NCBI GenBank assembly: GCA_019752975.1
Contig: JAIELM010000354.1
Coordinates: forward strand, 1-7,169
DNA: 7,169 nucleotides
Direction: 5' to 3'
Source of the DNA: Undibacterium sp.
GTDB taxonomy: Bacteria; Pseudomonadota; Gammaproteobacteria; Burkholderiales; Burkholderiaceae_D
A program made the translations under genes and the position numbers. Positions 7,077 to 7,169 of this stretch are shown here, piece after piece. The notes under the pieces are model-generated. The model had not been told where the DNA came from and made no database searches. It worked only from the letters and a program-made list of their open reading frames with translations. Positions within the stretch are counted from its first letter, which is position 1, and each line of letters starts with the position of its first letter.

Positions 7077-7104
7077 TTTACGGAAATAACTCGGTGATTA
7101 TAAA
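7077..7104 (+). promoter_or_regulatory. Weak promoter-like pair after azoR
   Basis: TTTACG (7077-7082) and TATAAA (7099-7104) are 16 bases apart and resemble sigma-70 elements. No coding region begins in the remaining 65 bases of the window, so its target, if any, lies beyond the edge. The T-run at 7075-7079 could instead belong to a weak azoR terminator, since TGAT (7064-7067) and ATCA (7071-7074) can pair just before it. Confidence 0.2.
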
Positions 7105-7151
7105 ACGAAGAAATTTATTGTTGACTATTCAGCCGCTATGCTAACTCATCA

Positions 7152-7169
7152 AAAAACGAAAACCCCTCA
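7152..7169 (-). terminator. Possible left arm of a terminator cut by the window edge
   Basis: Read on the minus strand, the final bases are TGAGGGGTTTTCGTTTTTT: a G-rich arm followed by a T-run. This is the pattern of a terminator hairpin whose other arm would lie to the right of the window. It cannot be confirmed here. Confidence 0.25.

Noticed and set aside
7121..7149. TTGACT as a -35 element near the right edge
   Set aside because: No acceptable -10 follows at 16-18 bases, and TATGCT lies only 10 bases away.

Overview
The window is chromosomal-looking bacterial DNA of roughly balanced G+C. It carries five complete protein genes and no phage, insertion-sequence, CRISPR, rRNA or tRNA signature. 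The gene content suggests a free-living heterotrophic proteobacterium: a secreted M28 aminopeptidase with a PPC tail, an EamA-type permease, an S9 peptidase, and a LysR regulator divergent from an FMN azoreductase. A beta- or gammaproteobacterium fits best, but no marker gene is present, so this is inference.

Layout. Bases 1-251 are an upstream region without a gene, holding only weak promoter-like matches. Bases 252-1829 (+) encode a secreted M28 leucyl-aminopeptidase-type zinc protease. Its active-site residues keep the exact spacing of the Vibrio proteolyticus enzyme. A strong hairpin at 1850-1871 separates it from 1920-2813 (+), a ten-helix EamA/DMT permease starting with GTG. Bases 2889-5243 (+) encode a periplasmic or secreted S9 (DPP IV-like) serine peptidase with a beta-propeller and a complete catalytic triad. 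The usual double-Glu N-terminus-recognition segment is not recognisable in it. The convergent gap 5244-5406 has two hairpins. Bases 5407-6318 (-) encode a LysR-type regulator (CrgA-like effector domain). It is divergent from 6451-7050 (+), an AzoR-type NADH:quinone/azo reductase. The 132-bp divergent region holds a perfect 8-bp inverted repeat and a repeated heptamer, a plausible operator. A 12-bp triplicate covers the azoR stop codon. The last 80 bases hold no gene and end in what may be one arm of a terminator.

How the genes may work together. The two exported peptidases and the permease lie on the same strand and would fit use of extracellular protein: the M28 enzyme takes off N-terminal residues, the S9 enzyme handles short peptides, and the permease moves small metabolites. 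Each peptidase has its own strong ribosome-binding site and the gaps contain hairpins, so an operon is not shown. The lysR/azoR pair forms a separate, classical divergent unit, probably induced by quinones or other electrophiles. I do not see an undescribed multi-gene system. The points most worth checking are the altered S9 substrate-recognition segment, the repeat-generated azoR stop codon, and the operator structure.
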